This document shows, one piece after another, positions 24,982-35,025 of a DNA stretch of 64,000 nt. Within the stretch, counting starts at the first letter, position 1. Every line of letters begins with the position of its first letter. The DNA comes from Erinaceus europaeus (taxonomy: Eukaryota; Chordata; Mammalia; Eulipotyphla; Erinaceidae). The DNA is taken from the NCBI RefSeq assembly GCF_950295315.1, contig NC_080181.1, positions 1,017,026 to 1,081,025 of the forward strand, read 5' to 3'. A program made the position numbers and the translations under genes. A model generated the notes under the pieces. The model did no database searches. It was given only the letters and a program-made list of their open reading frames with translations, and was not told the origin of the DNA.

Positions 24982-26710
24982 TCTCTGATACCTTCTTGAT
25001 CATGCATCATAGAGTATTAATTCTGACTGCACTGTCTGTGAACATGCCCAGAATTCTGGGCACCGTCTTCAGTTTGCAGCTGGGCGGAGACCTCCTCTGT
25101 ACCCTCCTCCTCTAGGCCTTTCTCTGTAAGGTGAGGGAGACTAGCCCTCCAGAAGTGAAGTGGCTGCATCAGACTTCTCTCTGCATCCCAGGGCAAATGG
25201 TCTGGAAGTGATGACAGGCAACATTGGACTAAGTGTGTTTGCAAAGGCAAAGCAAACACGTTGATAAAATCACTGCAGACACTAGTTCCTCTTACTATAC
25301 AGTCTCTGCAGGTGAAGGATGGGGTGCAGAGGCATGGGAGTAGCTGGTGATGGGGGTGACCACGCAGCACTCCATCCTGGAAAGCCAGGCCCCTGGAAGC
25401 CCAAACCAGCATCCTTCTGCTGCTGTGGTGCAAGACCCCCAGCTCCAGCATCAGTTTACCTTGTATTTTTCCCTGCTGCATGTGGCTGACTCCCCCACAC
25501 CCCCCGCCATGCTCTTCTTTAAGAACTGTCTGGAGCCAAAGTGTGCCTACAACCCACATGTCTGCTGGTGGACTAAGGACAAAGTAGGGGTGTGTGCACA
25601 TGTGTGTGATTTGCACTTGTGTGTAAATGAGCAAACAAACGCCTGGTATTCATTCACAAGGAGGAAACACACCCCTCACCCTGCCATTTGCGATGACATG
25701 ATAGCCCAGGATGCTGCTCCAAGTGAAGTAAATCTGACAGAAGAAGACAGCAGACCTGGCCACAGAACGAGAGGGCAGATGAGTGGCTTCTGGCATGGGG
25801 CTGGGGAGGGGGGCAGGCATTGGGCACAGGCATCCTTGTCTGTCCAGTCCTGGGAGGAGTCGGTGCATCCTGGTAACTGGTGAATAATAACTAACTACTG
25901 TGCTGCCCCCTGAGGGGCCATCCAGGGAGGCCCAGTGCTCCTGTGGCAGGCTTTGTCTCCTTTCTGTCTGTAGACCCTGGGCTTTGCAGTTTGATTCTCT
26001 GGACATAATGCTCTCTTAATGGGTTTCTGTGGACGCCACTGAAGCACATGGGCTGCCGGGGGAGGGCCTGGGGGGGGGCAGTGTTTGATCTACGTGATCC
26101 ACACTGGGAGTTCCTGATATTTGCATCCAGAGCACAATAACAGCAGTCGGAAACCCCCACCATGCTATGGACAGGAGAAAGGTGTGAAATCAATTTATTT
26201 CTCCTGTACGTGTGAAAACTACTAATTGGAAGCTAATGAAATCACATTTTAAATGTTGGATGTTTCACTACCCCACGGCTCACCTCTTGCCAGAAAGTTC
26301 TTATTCAACCAAGACAATTATCAGAATTATATGTAAGGTGAAAATTGAGTGGAAGCCCCCTGCTTTGACTTTGGCTCTGTGATAGAGTTTGTGGCATATG
26401 CTGTAGGCTTGGTGGGAGAGGAGAAAGAGATTGCAATTCCCCCTGGGGAAGAGCAGGAGCAAAGACACAGTGGCCATGGCCACAGACTGGGAGGTGGGAG
26501 GACGTTGCTGTTCCAGGTGAGAAGTGTGTTCTGCATGCTGTGCATTTGCTTCTGTAGACAAGCGTTGCGCTCTCACCTTCAGATGAAGAGACCCTGTCTT
26601 TCCTGCTTCCTTCACATCTCCTAGGTGGAGGTGAGCAGGCTGTGATGGAAACACTCTTGATCCTCAAACCTCACTGACCCCTTTGCAGTTTACTGATGTG
26701 TTCGACGAGG
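24982..26710. other. Single-copy non-coding sequence
   Basis: No recognised gene or repeat. Two overlapping opposite-strand frames (25017-25634 minus, 205 codons; 25347-25883 plus, 178 codons) have no recognised motifs and no exon signals I could support. Confidence 0.45.
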
Positions 26711-26812
26711 AAGGGGCAGGAGAGTACTGCTCTCTCATATGCAGCACCAGGGGCTGAACCTGCAGCCTCATGTTTGCAGAGCATTTGCCCTATGTGCTGA
26801 GCCACTCTTAAA
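26711..26812 (-). mobile_element. SINE fragment (tRNA-derived)
   Basis: Minus-strand reading gives a head 'agagtggctcagcacatag', 'gcaaatgctctgcaaacatg', and a B-box-like 'aggttcagcccctggtgct'. The body is short. The family is uncertain, closest to SINE-C or SINE-D. Confidence 0.5.
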
Positions 26813-27263
26813 GCTCTTATTTTTTAAATGAAATTAATACTTTGGTCTTGGAGCCCTGCTGTATAAAAAATAATGGCTTTGCTGTGTCTTGAGTAAGAAC
26901 AGGTAACTATTGCATTTTGTTTTTGCAGTCCCGCCCAGGGAGGGGAGCACAGTGAAAAGCAGGCGGTCAGAGGCCTGCTCTGAGGGACACGTGTGAGTAA
27001 GGAGACTGACCGAGTGAGTTGTGGTGAGTCAGGCCACTCCTGCACTGTGTTCTGACATCCTGTGACCTGATGGGATGATGGGGAGTCTCCATCCCCGGGG
27101 CACAGGACCAGGACCCAACATCTTGCTGCCTCTGTCAACCCCTCCTCCTTTGCTCAGCTATCAGATACCCACCCTCCTCACTTCCTGTTTATGGAAATGC
27201 CAGTTGTATGGGCCTTCCTTTGCAGTCCTCGGAGCCTCGGTACTGGCATCAGTGCACCTGTTT

Positions 27264-27450
27264 AAAATTGTTTATTCTCTTTGTTTATTGGGTAGAGACA
27301 GCCAGAAATACAGAGAGTAAGAGGAGAGAGAGAGAGATCTGCAGCAATGCTTCACCTCTTTCCCCCAGCAGGTGGTTTTCTGGAGGCTTAAACTCAGGTC
27401 CTTGTACGTTATAATGTGTGCTCAACCAGGTTGCCACCCTCCAGCCTCAT
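27264..27450 (-). mobile_element. SINE ('SINE-A') with imperfect TSD
   Basis: Left A/T tail, 'gagacagccagaaatacaga', the GA tract, 'gatctgcagcaatgcttcac', 'taaactcaggtccttgtacg' and a head ending 'ccaccctccagcc'. The flanks 'atcagtgcacctgttt' (27248-27263) and 'atcagtgcccctttgt' (27451-27466) look like a TSD with a few changes. Confidence 0.75.
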
Positions 27451-27466
27451 ATCAGTGCCCCTTTGT

Positions 27467-27941
27467 CCTGTCTGCTCCACCGAGGTCCCCACTGCCAGCC
27501 TACCACTGCTGCTGCTCCTGTAGACTGTGCCCAGTCATGCCTCCACAGGGAACCCCTCAGGAGAGGGACTGTGAACCTCAGCAGGCTGCCCTCAAGTCTG
27601 GAGGCAGCTGTCTGACCAGTTCCCAAAGTGTGGTTGAGGGTCACTGCTTCTCCACTGTGAGCAAGGAATGTGGAGCCAATTCTCGTGTCTGTTAAAACAC
27701 AAACACATATACAACACAAGCCCATTGTCCTGTATAAGAGCCCCTGATGCCAGACATGTGTCAGCCTCCAGGATGCTGCAGACCTGGGAGGCCAAGGGTG
27801 CTCTGTAGCAAATACTAGCCAGCCACAGCTGGGCCAGGGCAACAGCCTGCAGTCAAAGGTCTGTACTCCAGTAGCAGCTCAGGCACAAGCCATGCTGGCT
27901 GCCTCCCTCAGGTTTCAGGGTACATGAGGCTTTGGTTTTGT
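27467..27941. other. Single-copy non-coding sequence
   Basis: No gene or repeat recognised. Confidence 0.4.
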
Positions 27942-27961
27942 TTCTTTACTTTCTCTATTTA

Positions 27962-27993
<32 letters not shown>

Positions 27994-28157
27994 GTCATAT
28001 CTGGGTCCTCACTGCTCCAAGTGGACATATTCAGGTACAGAGACTGCAGCCCCAAAGCTTCCTCCAGTGCTGTAGCCTCTATGATGTCTGCAGGCTTTGC
28101 ACCTGAATCATGCATGACAAAGCATGGGCCCTCCCTGGTGAGCTCTCTCTCCAACCC
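27942..28157 (-). mobile_element. SINE ('SINE-C' type) with (TTA)n tail
   Basis: On the minus strand the head 'ggttggagagagagctcacc' is followed by 'catgctttgtcatgcatga', a worn B-box region and the 'catagaggctacagcactgg' block. The element's 3' end is an expanded (TAA)n microsatellite seen here as (TTA)n at 27965-27996. Confidence 0.65.
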
Positions 28158-28706
28158 ATGGTCAAATTCTGCCCTTAAATGAGTTCTTGGAATTCTGGGA
28201 GCTTCTGGCTTATGGGTACACCAGGGAGGAGAGTCTTGTGGTAACAGAAGAATCCTTAAAGGCCCCTCCATGTCACTTGCCAACAATCCATTCTCTAATT
28301 AGATGATAGTATACATTTGCTCGTTCCAAAACACACTCTCCTTGAATATGGCATATAATACCCTTCAGTGCTTTCTAAAGCCTGATAGAAGTGAGCAGGT
28401 CCTCTGGTCGTCTGTTTTTAGCCTTTTGCACGGTCCGTACAGCCATGACCACCAGTGGAGCTGGGGGAGAAGGCACGGTCAGTCTCCCCCTCTTCCTTCC
28501 AAATCTGAGAGCAACACAAAGGTCATAGCCCTTAGGGGGTGTGGGTGGTTCTCGAGGTTGGTATGAGGCTATAGCCAACCTACTAAGGTGTCTGTCACCC
28601 CAACGTCATTCTCAAATGTTTGCTGGGTTCTAGAGCCAGATCATGTTATTCCGTCACAGTTTCATCATCTATGAGGCTCACAGCTTTAGAAACCGTAGGA
28701 CTAGGG
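28158..28706. other. Single-copy non-coding sequence
   Basis: No gene or repeat recognised. Confidence 0.4.
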
Positions 28707-28772
28707 TTCAGCCAAGCAGTAGCACACTGGGTTAAGCCACAAAGTGTGAAGTACGAGGGACCATAGGGCCAG
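28707..28772 (+). mobile_element. SINE-A head fragment
   Basis: The sequence 'gccaagcagtagcacactgg' followed by 'gttaagccacaaagtgtgaa' resembles the SINE-A head. The rest of the element is not visible. Probably a truncated, old copy. Confidence 0.5.
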
Positions 28773-29473
28773 TCAAGGTCACGGAGAAGTTAAAACAGCA
28801 GAGGCAGGAGTGTGGGATCTTGATGGTTCCCTTCAAACTGTTAAGGTTCTGTTCAGCCTTGTTTAACATTTAAGAAGATAATTAGGGAATGGTTGCTTCA
28901 AAGTAATCACTGTTATGAAGATGAGGGCCTTTTAAAACCCTGATTTATGAAGCACTTATTTGCTTTCAAGAATTTTGGGGACTGATTTATAAGCTGATTC
29001 ACCATCTGTCTGTCCTTTGGCAAACAAAGGAGAAATGGTTGGATACAACTTGAAAATACTAATGGTGTATTTTACATGAGCAAGGACCAGGCAACCTAGT
29101 TCACATCTACCTGACTGGGGGGCAACTTCTTTCTCTAAAGTGTCTTTTTAATTATTCTGTTTGGTAATTATTTAAGATGAAGACTATAAAGAACAAAAAT
29201 GAAGCATGAAACCAAATGGAGTGCTGATAGGTGTAGAGTCAACGTGTTAGAGATCTGTTTAGCTTACTTACTGATAGACCAAAGTCTGGGGCACAAACAC
29301 TGTTCCAGTTCCAGGTGCAGGAGAAGCCTAAGTTCTGTTTCTCATTTTCTGTTTATAGTGTCTCCATCAACTGCACATAGAATGTATTTTCTTGGTTTCT
29401 AAGGGTTTGTTGGCCTTGAGGATTAGCACTGTCATTGTCCCTTGTCACAAGATAAGGGGCTTGGGGCTGAGCT
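28773..29473. other. Single-copy non-coding sequence
   Basis: AT-rich, with no gene or repeat recognised. Confidence 0.4.
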
Positions 29474-29489
29474 GAAAGATTGGCCACAG
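29474..29489 (+). repeat. Target-site duplication, left (copy 1)
   Basis: 'gaaagattggccacag' is repeated perfectly at 30484-30499. It directly abuts the point where homology with the 44-kb copy begins. Confidence 0.7.
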
Positions 29490-30377
29490 AGGAATAGCAA
29501 AGATCACCTGAGAACACAGCAACACAAGACTAGGAATACTTTGGGAACCCACCAAGTCACAGGTGAATGCAAACACGCGTGGCTCATGCACAGAGAGGGG
29601 CCTAAGGAGAGATTACTGGGGCTGAAGGCCCGTATCTACTCAAGAGCAACTGGTAACAGTCCAGCAGTTTGCCAGTTGAAGCGCCACCTCCAGTCTGAGT
29701 TTTACCAACAAATAGACTTCTGAAGGGAGGAGAGGATCCCCTAAAGCTCACCAAATGCAACTGTGAGTCTCCACTGCTACTGTTCTTTGGAAGCTGGGGC
29801 AGCAGCGGGGAGGCCCTGTGCTGACATTGTGGGGCAGAGACCTGATCTGGAAACTCAGGAGAAGACATACACTCCCGGTGGTCTGGAAGTGGGGCTGTAT
29901 AGTGGGAATCTTTCCGTATTGTTCTCCTCATGAATCTGGAGGTGCGTTGAACTGCCTCAGAACCCACAGAGTACAAACAGGATTTGTTTAGAAACTCACA
30001 GGGCCAAGGACTGCTGCTACATTTGGTTCTGGTTGCTGTCAGAGCAGCCAAATTGGGCCTGGGGCTTTGGACCCTTGGGGTGTTTGAGTCTCTTTGCCTA
30101 AGCACTGTGCTATCTCTCCCCCACCCTGTTTTGTCTCTAGGTTAGGAGTGAGTAATCAAGCTAAAAAAATCTACTTATAGTTAAAAATCCCTCAGGCTCC
30201 CATAGCCTACAGGGAAGATAAAGAACATAGAGGGTGTTACAGCCATGGTGCTGTAAAACCTCAGGGATGGAGACAATATTGAAACAACTGTTAATTTCCA
30301 AAACTGTGAACTCTTTAAGTACCTTACTTAGACACAAGTCAATCCAGGCAAGTGTGATTAGTGGATTGAATGGTACT

Positions 30378-30414
<37 letters not shown>

Positions 30415-30483
30415 CATAACACACCATATGCAATGGTTAAACCAAGAAGAAACATTGGAGAAATGAACCAGGACAAAAGCCCA
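29490..30483 (+). mobile_element. Composite L1-type retroelement, copy 1, flanked by 16-bp direct repeats
   Basis: The 16-bp word 'gaaagattggccacag' occurs at 29474-29489 and again at 30484-30499, bracketing 994 bp. Bases 29490-30118 are nearly identical, in inverted orientation, to 44168-44799. The last ~115 bp of that shared block read on the minus strand like a worn SINE-B head. The remainder (30119-30483) contains a (GA)n run at 30383-30411. It ends at a short frame starting at 30439 that could be the beginning of an L1 ORF1, though I cannot confirm that. There is no poly(A) tail before the right repeat, so the element looks 3'-truncated. The plus orientation is inferred from copy 2, where the L1 3' end fixes direction. 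A 167-codon open frame on the minus strand (29602-30105) has an identical partner in copy 2. It resembles no protein I know and probably reflects sequence identity, not coding. Confidence 0.65.
30383..30411 (+). repeat. (GA)n microsatellite
   Basis: About 14 GA units inside the composite retroelement. Confidence 0.95.
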
Positions 30484-30499
30484 GAAAGATTGGCCACAG
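30484..30499 (+). repeat. Target-site duplication, right (copy 1)
   Basis: Perfect match to 29474-29489. Confidence 0.7.
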
Positions 30500-30586
30500 T
30501 GGCACTCAGGTCTGAAGGGCACTTTCTTCTCTACACCACACTTGACTGCGGCTTTCCAAGTTTGAGATAACTGTAATTAGATGTTT

Positions 30587-30807
30587 CTTGTTTTATGATG
30601 CTTTCTTTTTTACATTTTAGTTATTTTTAGTGAGAGAGAGAAAGAGAAGGGGGAGATACAGAGAGGAAGACAAAGAGAGAAAGACCAGAGCCCTGCTTAG
30701 CTCTGGCTGATGGTGGTACTGGGGATTGAACCTGGGACCTCGGAGCCTCAGAAACAGTCTCAGGAATGGAAGTCTTTTGCATAACCACTATGCTGTCTCC
30801 CCAGCCC
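30587..30807 (-). mobile_element. SINE ('SINE-B') with perfect 13-bp TSD
   Basis: 'taattagatgttt' occurs at 30574-30586 and 30808-30820. Between them, on the minus strand, lie a head 'ggctggggagacagcatagt', 'caggttcaatccccagtacc', 'cagagctaagcagggctctg' and a CT/T-rich tail that here includes extra unique bases at the left end. The TSD fixes both ends of the insertion. Confidence 0.85.
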
Positions 30808-30861
30808 TAATTAGATGTTTTAAACTAAAGACAGTTATTTGGTCCAAAACAAGGAAACATG

Positions 30862-30949
30862 AGGTGTCTAGTTCAGTCCCAAGCAGTGCATAGACCAGCG
30901 TGAATGAAGCCCTGGTCTCTCACTGTCATTAGGAAATCTTTAAAAAATG
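30862..30949 (+). mobile_element. Possible SINE remnant
   Basis: 'agttcagtcccaagcagtgc' resembles a B-box region, followed by 'agccctggtctctcactgtc' and an A-rich end 'aaatctttaaaaaatgaata'. The head is missing or unrecognisable. Confidence 0.4.
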
Positions 30950-30955
30950 AATAAT

Positions 30956-31700
30956 GGCACTTATTCCAGTAGTGCTGACATCAGAGTCTGGAGTTGAGGT
31001 GTTTTTTAAATCATTCTCTGAATTCTGAGTGGATGTCTTCTGTCTGCTTCCTGAACACACTGCACTTTCTTGTCCTCTGAATCCAACCCTAGCTCTGTAT
31101 TCTATGTAGCTCTGGCTTGGCTCTCCTGAAGCTGACCTGTAGTGCTAGCACAGCCCAGGGTGGGGTACAGATTGCCCTTCCTATCCCTCATCTGTTGGCC
31201 TTAATTGTCTCATCTGTCTTACTTAGGCAGTTACATCTGCTGGGACAGCCCCAGTCGTGCTGGACACAGACACTACAGAACTTCCAGGACCATTATTTTC
31301 CATTAAATGAGACAGTAGTGATTTGAGCATGATCATTTTCCCGGGTTTGGCTGAAGTAGCTGGCCGGGGTCCCCTGCAGCTTGCACTTCCCAAAACCCTG
31401 TCCTATAAATTAATGCCCTCCAACTCCGAAAGTTACCTCATGATATTTACATGCGTGATTTCATACAGTATTTCATGCATTTGATCCACATTTGCAGAGA
31501 TAGTCTGATTCTACAGACTAGTAATAAGTGCATTTAGGGCCTTTTACTTGAGTTTTTTTTTTTTGCAACATATTTTCATTTACATATTTTTCAATATTCT
31601 TCTATACATCACATTTCTTCTGCAACATGAGATTTAATGTCTAATAGCATTTTATGGATATGCACCCCCTTTTATTGTTTGAGAATGTTTTTATGCCTAG
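30956..31700. other. Single-copy non-coding sequence
   Basis: No gene or repeat recognised apart from a T run at about 31552-31564. Confidence 0.4.
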
Positions 31701-31948
31701 TATTTATTTATTGCCATGGGGACTTCACTAGTACTTCAAGTCTACATGACTCCACTGATCCTGGTAGACACTTTTTATTCAGATCGAGGGTGCAGACAGA
31801 GAGGAAGACAGAAGGGGTGTACCACAGCACCTCCAGTGCTCATAAAGCCCCCCCACCCCCGTGCGTGAGCTCCATGGAGTGCTGAGGGCTTACACTGCGG
31901 TCCCCTAACTTGGTGAGCTCACTGCCAGCTGAGTCATCTCCTGGCCCC
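31701..31948 (-). mobile_element. SINE (tRNA-derived), diverged, minus strand
   Basis: A/T tail 'tatttatttattgccatggg' at left, a middle purine tract ('gcagacagagaggaagacag'), then 'ccacagcacctccagtgctc' and a head on the minus strand reading 'ggccaggagatgactcagct'. The middle is unlike the other copies, so the subfamily is unclear. Confidence 0.55.
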
Positions 31949-33425
31949 TCTGCCTGTCATGCATGCATATTGCTTGTGATGTCTGTCATGCTAACCGATG
32001 CTCCCATGTACATCCTTGGAGCCTACAGCTCTGACCTGGTTTTATTACTTTCTTAGTTTCAATTAGTTTAAGTATCATTATCTGATGAAGGGAAATCTGC
32101 ATTTTACATTTTTCCAATGCGCGAGTTTTGAAAGGGGTTGGCATGGGTATATGAACAGAAACAGTTGCATAGAAAATGGACAAGGGTTTTGAGTGATCAT
32201 TTTCCCCAAGAATAAACAGAGGAGGCCAGTGAACAGTGGCTAAAGCACACCCTCCATAGTAATTAAGAAAACCATTCAACTTCCCTGAGCCATTTCACAC
32301 TCTCTAGGCCACAGAAATAAAAACTGGCTCTAGCCAAGTGCTTCCGTCTAGTGCAGGGGTAGGTGTAAATTGTGTGGGCAACCTCGGAGAGCAGCTGGGC
32401 CAAGTGTGGTGACGGAATTGAAAAAGCACAAATGCTCATCAGCACTGAGAAGTACTATGAATGCACAGATATTTACCTCAGGGCTATTTCTGGGGCCAGG
32501 AAGTCAGACCAGCCTGAGCACTTCTGTGGAAGAGTGGGCCAGCAGCACAGCAAATCCAGGAAACAGGTATCCGTGGAATCTGTGAGAATGTGTTCCTGGT
32601 TGGAGGTGGTGGAGACTGGAGGAGGAAATTCCTGGTGAGGCCCATAGGGTGCTTGCTGGGTAAGTAACCCAGGTCCTGTGTTCCTTGGTGCTTCTGCACA
32701 CTGTCAGCTCTGTTTGTAGGCAGCTTGGGTGACTAAACCCTGTAATCAATTCTGCCCCTCAACCATCTCCCTGAGATCTATTGTCTTGAATGCACAGGAG
32801 CCAAGTTCATAAGGACCTGGGGGGTGGGGGGGGGGCTCCTGGCTTATGCTATGGCCCCTGTCCCCAAGAGCTCTAGTCTCTGCCTACACCATGGAAAGCT
32901 GTGTGAGCTCCATCTTCGGGGGGCAGGGGGGGGGGTGCCTGTCTTCATGGCAAGGTCAAGAGACAAGTGTGGGGTTTGTCTCTCCGCTGGTTCCCAGAAT
33001 ATACCCTTGCTCTCTGTCCCTGGGGAGTCTTCACTCTCTCCTCTTCTTGCTCCTGTGCTGCCTCTGTGGGCTGCCCATACCACTCAGTCCTTCCTCTGAC
33101 AGAGAGCCCCATGCTTAACGACTCTGCATGGCTGTGACTGCACAGTCTAGCTCTTATCTGTAGGCCACTGAGGAACAGGGCCATGGACACACACCAGATG
33201 CCATTCATCACAGCAGCCTGGGATCAGAGGGAAGGGAAAACTTCCAGGAAGAAAGACTACTTGCCTGTGTGGCCAGCTGGTTTAAAGCACTTAGAGACAA
33301 ACATTCCCAATCTCACCTTTGGAGGAAGTTTTAATTCCCAACTTGACCAAACACTTGCATTCTCTGTTAGTTTTTAGTAGTTGTTGAAGAGAAGACAACA
33401 ACAAAGAAACAAGCAGAAACTCTCA
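31949..33425. other. Single-copy non-coding sequence
   Basis: No gene or transposon recognised. G-rich runs lie at about 32819-32835 and 32919-32936. Confidence 0.45.
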
Positions 33426-33549
33426 TTTAGTAGCCCGCTGAGTGGGACAGGGCACATAATACCTGATTGGCAAGCATGAATTTAAAACCCAGCACCATGG
33501 ATGCCAGGGTAGTGCTCTGATTCTCTTCTGTAAATAAGTAAATGTCTTT
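33426..33549 (+). mobile_element. SINE ('SINE-C' type), degenerate
   Basis: Head-like 'ttagtagcccgctgagtggg', a B-box-like 'atttaaaacccagcaccatg', a CT-rich piece and the end 'aaataagtaaatgtcttt'. Worn. Confidence 0.5.
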
Positions 33550-34057
33550 AATGTAAGAAGGTCATCAGAAAGAGGAACCTATGTGAATAGCTCAAGGTAC
33601 AAGAGTTTACCACTCACTTATTTGTATGTCTGTGTTTAGAGTGTGATATTTAAAGTCTAAAAATATAGGCTAGAGTCATCATAGTCAAATAGAAACAAAG
33701 TTATTTTTAGAGAGTCACCTCCATACACAATGCTATTAAAATACTTTATTGAGAAAGCAAGTCATCAAATTAAATGCAATGGAGGGAACTAGAGACCAAA
33801 GGTTAATGCCAAGGGAGGTGAGGAGATGGGTGGCTTGGCAAAGGGTGAGCTGTGCTGACACCTACTTTCCGGAGATATGAGAACTTGCCCTGGGACAAAT
33901 GCAAATCAACAACTCCAGAGCACACTGATGTTGAAGTTGAAAAAAAACTGAGAGTTCAAGGGATTTGGGAGCAAAGTGAGAGTTTTGCCCTTGTAGGTCA
34001 CCTGCCTGATAAAGGCAGAGGCTGGCAGCAGAGTGAGCATGTGTGTGAGTGATGTAC
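33550..34057. other. Single-copy non-coding sequence
   Basis: AT-rich, with no gene or repeat recognised. Confidence 0.4.
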
Positions 34058-34071
34058 AAGAACACGTGCTG

Positions 34072-34204
34072 GGCAGGGGTAGATTGCATAATGGTTATAC
34101 AAAGAGACTCTCATGCCTGAGGCTCCAAAGTCCCAGGCTCAACCCCCGCACCACCATAAGCCAGAGCTGAGTAGTGCTCTGGTAAAAAAAAAAAAAAAAA
34201 AAAA
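34072..34204 (+). mobile_element. SINE ('SINE-B') with 14-bp TSD
   Basis: A near-consensus head ('agattgcataatggttatac'), 'gactctcatgcctgaggctc', 'aaagtcccaggctcaacccc', 'cataagccagagctgagtag' and a long poly(A). Flanks 'aagaacacgtgctg' (34058-34071) and 'aagaacatgtgctg' (34205-34218) form a TSD differing by one CpG-to-TpG change. It inserted about 120 bp from the 35-bp minisatellite. Confidence 0.9.
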
Positions 34205-34339
34205 AAGAACATGTGCTGAGTGTGTGGACACACATGGAGACTGTGTGTGTAAGAGGGCTGCATGGTGAGACTGTGCCAGTATGTGAGTGGGGTTCATGCA
34301 TGCATACGACTGTGCACTTGTATGAGACCATGTGTGATG

Positions 34340-35025
34340 TGAGTGAGCGCAGGTGTAGGTACTGAGTGTGGATGTGTGAGCACAGGTGCGGGGACTGTGA
34401 GTGTGGATGTGTGAGCGCAGGTGCGGGGACTGTGAGTGTGGCCGTGTGAGTGCAGGTGCGGGGACTGTGAGTGTGGCCGTGTGAGCGCAGGTGTGGGGAC
34501 TGTGAGTGTGGCTGTGTGAGCGCAGGTGCGGGGACTGTGAGTGTGGCTGTGTGAGCGCAGGTGCGGGTACTGTGAGTGTGGCCGTGTGAGTGCAGGTGCG
34601 GGTACTGTGAGTGTGGCCGTGTGAGCGCAGGTGCGGGGACTGTGAGTGTGGCTGTGTGAGCACAGGTGCGGGGACTGTGAGTGTGGATGTGTGAGCGTAG
34701 GTGCGGGTACTGTGAGTGTGGCCGTGTGAGCACAGGTGCGGGGACTGTGAGTGTGGATGTGTGAGCGCAGGTGCGGGTACTGTGAGTGTGGCCGTGTGAG
34801 CGCAGGTGCGGGTACTGTGAGTATGGCCATGTGAGCGCAGGTGCAGGGACTGTGAGTGTGGCCGTGTGAGCGCAGGTGCGGGTACTGTGAGTGTGGCTGT
34901 GTGAGCGCAGGTGTGGGGACTGTGAGTGTGGATGTGTGAGCGCAGGTGCGGGTACTGTGAGTGTGGCTGTGTGAGTGCAGGTGTGGGTACTGTGAGTGTG
35001 GCCGTGTGAGTGCAGGTGCTGTGCA
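34340..35025. repeat. 35-bp minisatellite, about 19-20 copies
   Basis: The unit begins 'tgtgagtgtggccgtgtgag' and continues 'cgcaggtgcggggac'. Successive 'gtgcg' anchors at 34386, 34421, 34456 and 34491 are exactly 35 bp apart. Units differ mostly at three sites (gccgtg/gctgtg/gatgtg, agcgcag/agtgcag/agcacag, gtgcggg/gtgtggg/gtgcagg) and at a gggg/gggt position. Because 35 is not a multiple of 3 and the unit lacks stops on the minus strand, that strand is open in overlapping frames (up to 295 codons). This is an artefact of the repeat. Confidence 0.95.

Noticed and set aside
25017..25634. 205-codon minus-strand frame as a gene
   Set aside because: No family signature, and it overlaps a 178-codon frame on the other strand. 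Chance frames of this size occur in GC-rich single-copy DNA.
29602..30105. 167-codon frame duplicated at 44166-44684 as a conserved gene
   Set aside because: The two are identical because the DNA is a recently copied retroelement module. An opposite-strand frame is conserved equally well, and no known domain is present.
34340..35025. CRISPR array
   Set aside because: Units are contiguous tandem repeats without unique spacers, and the context is a mammalian genome.
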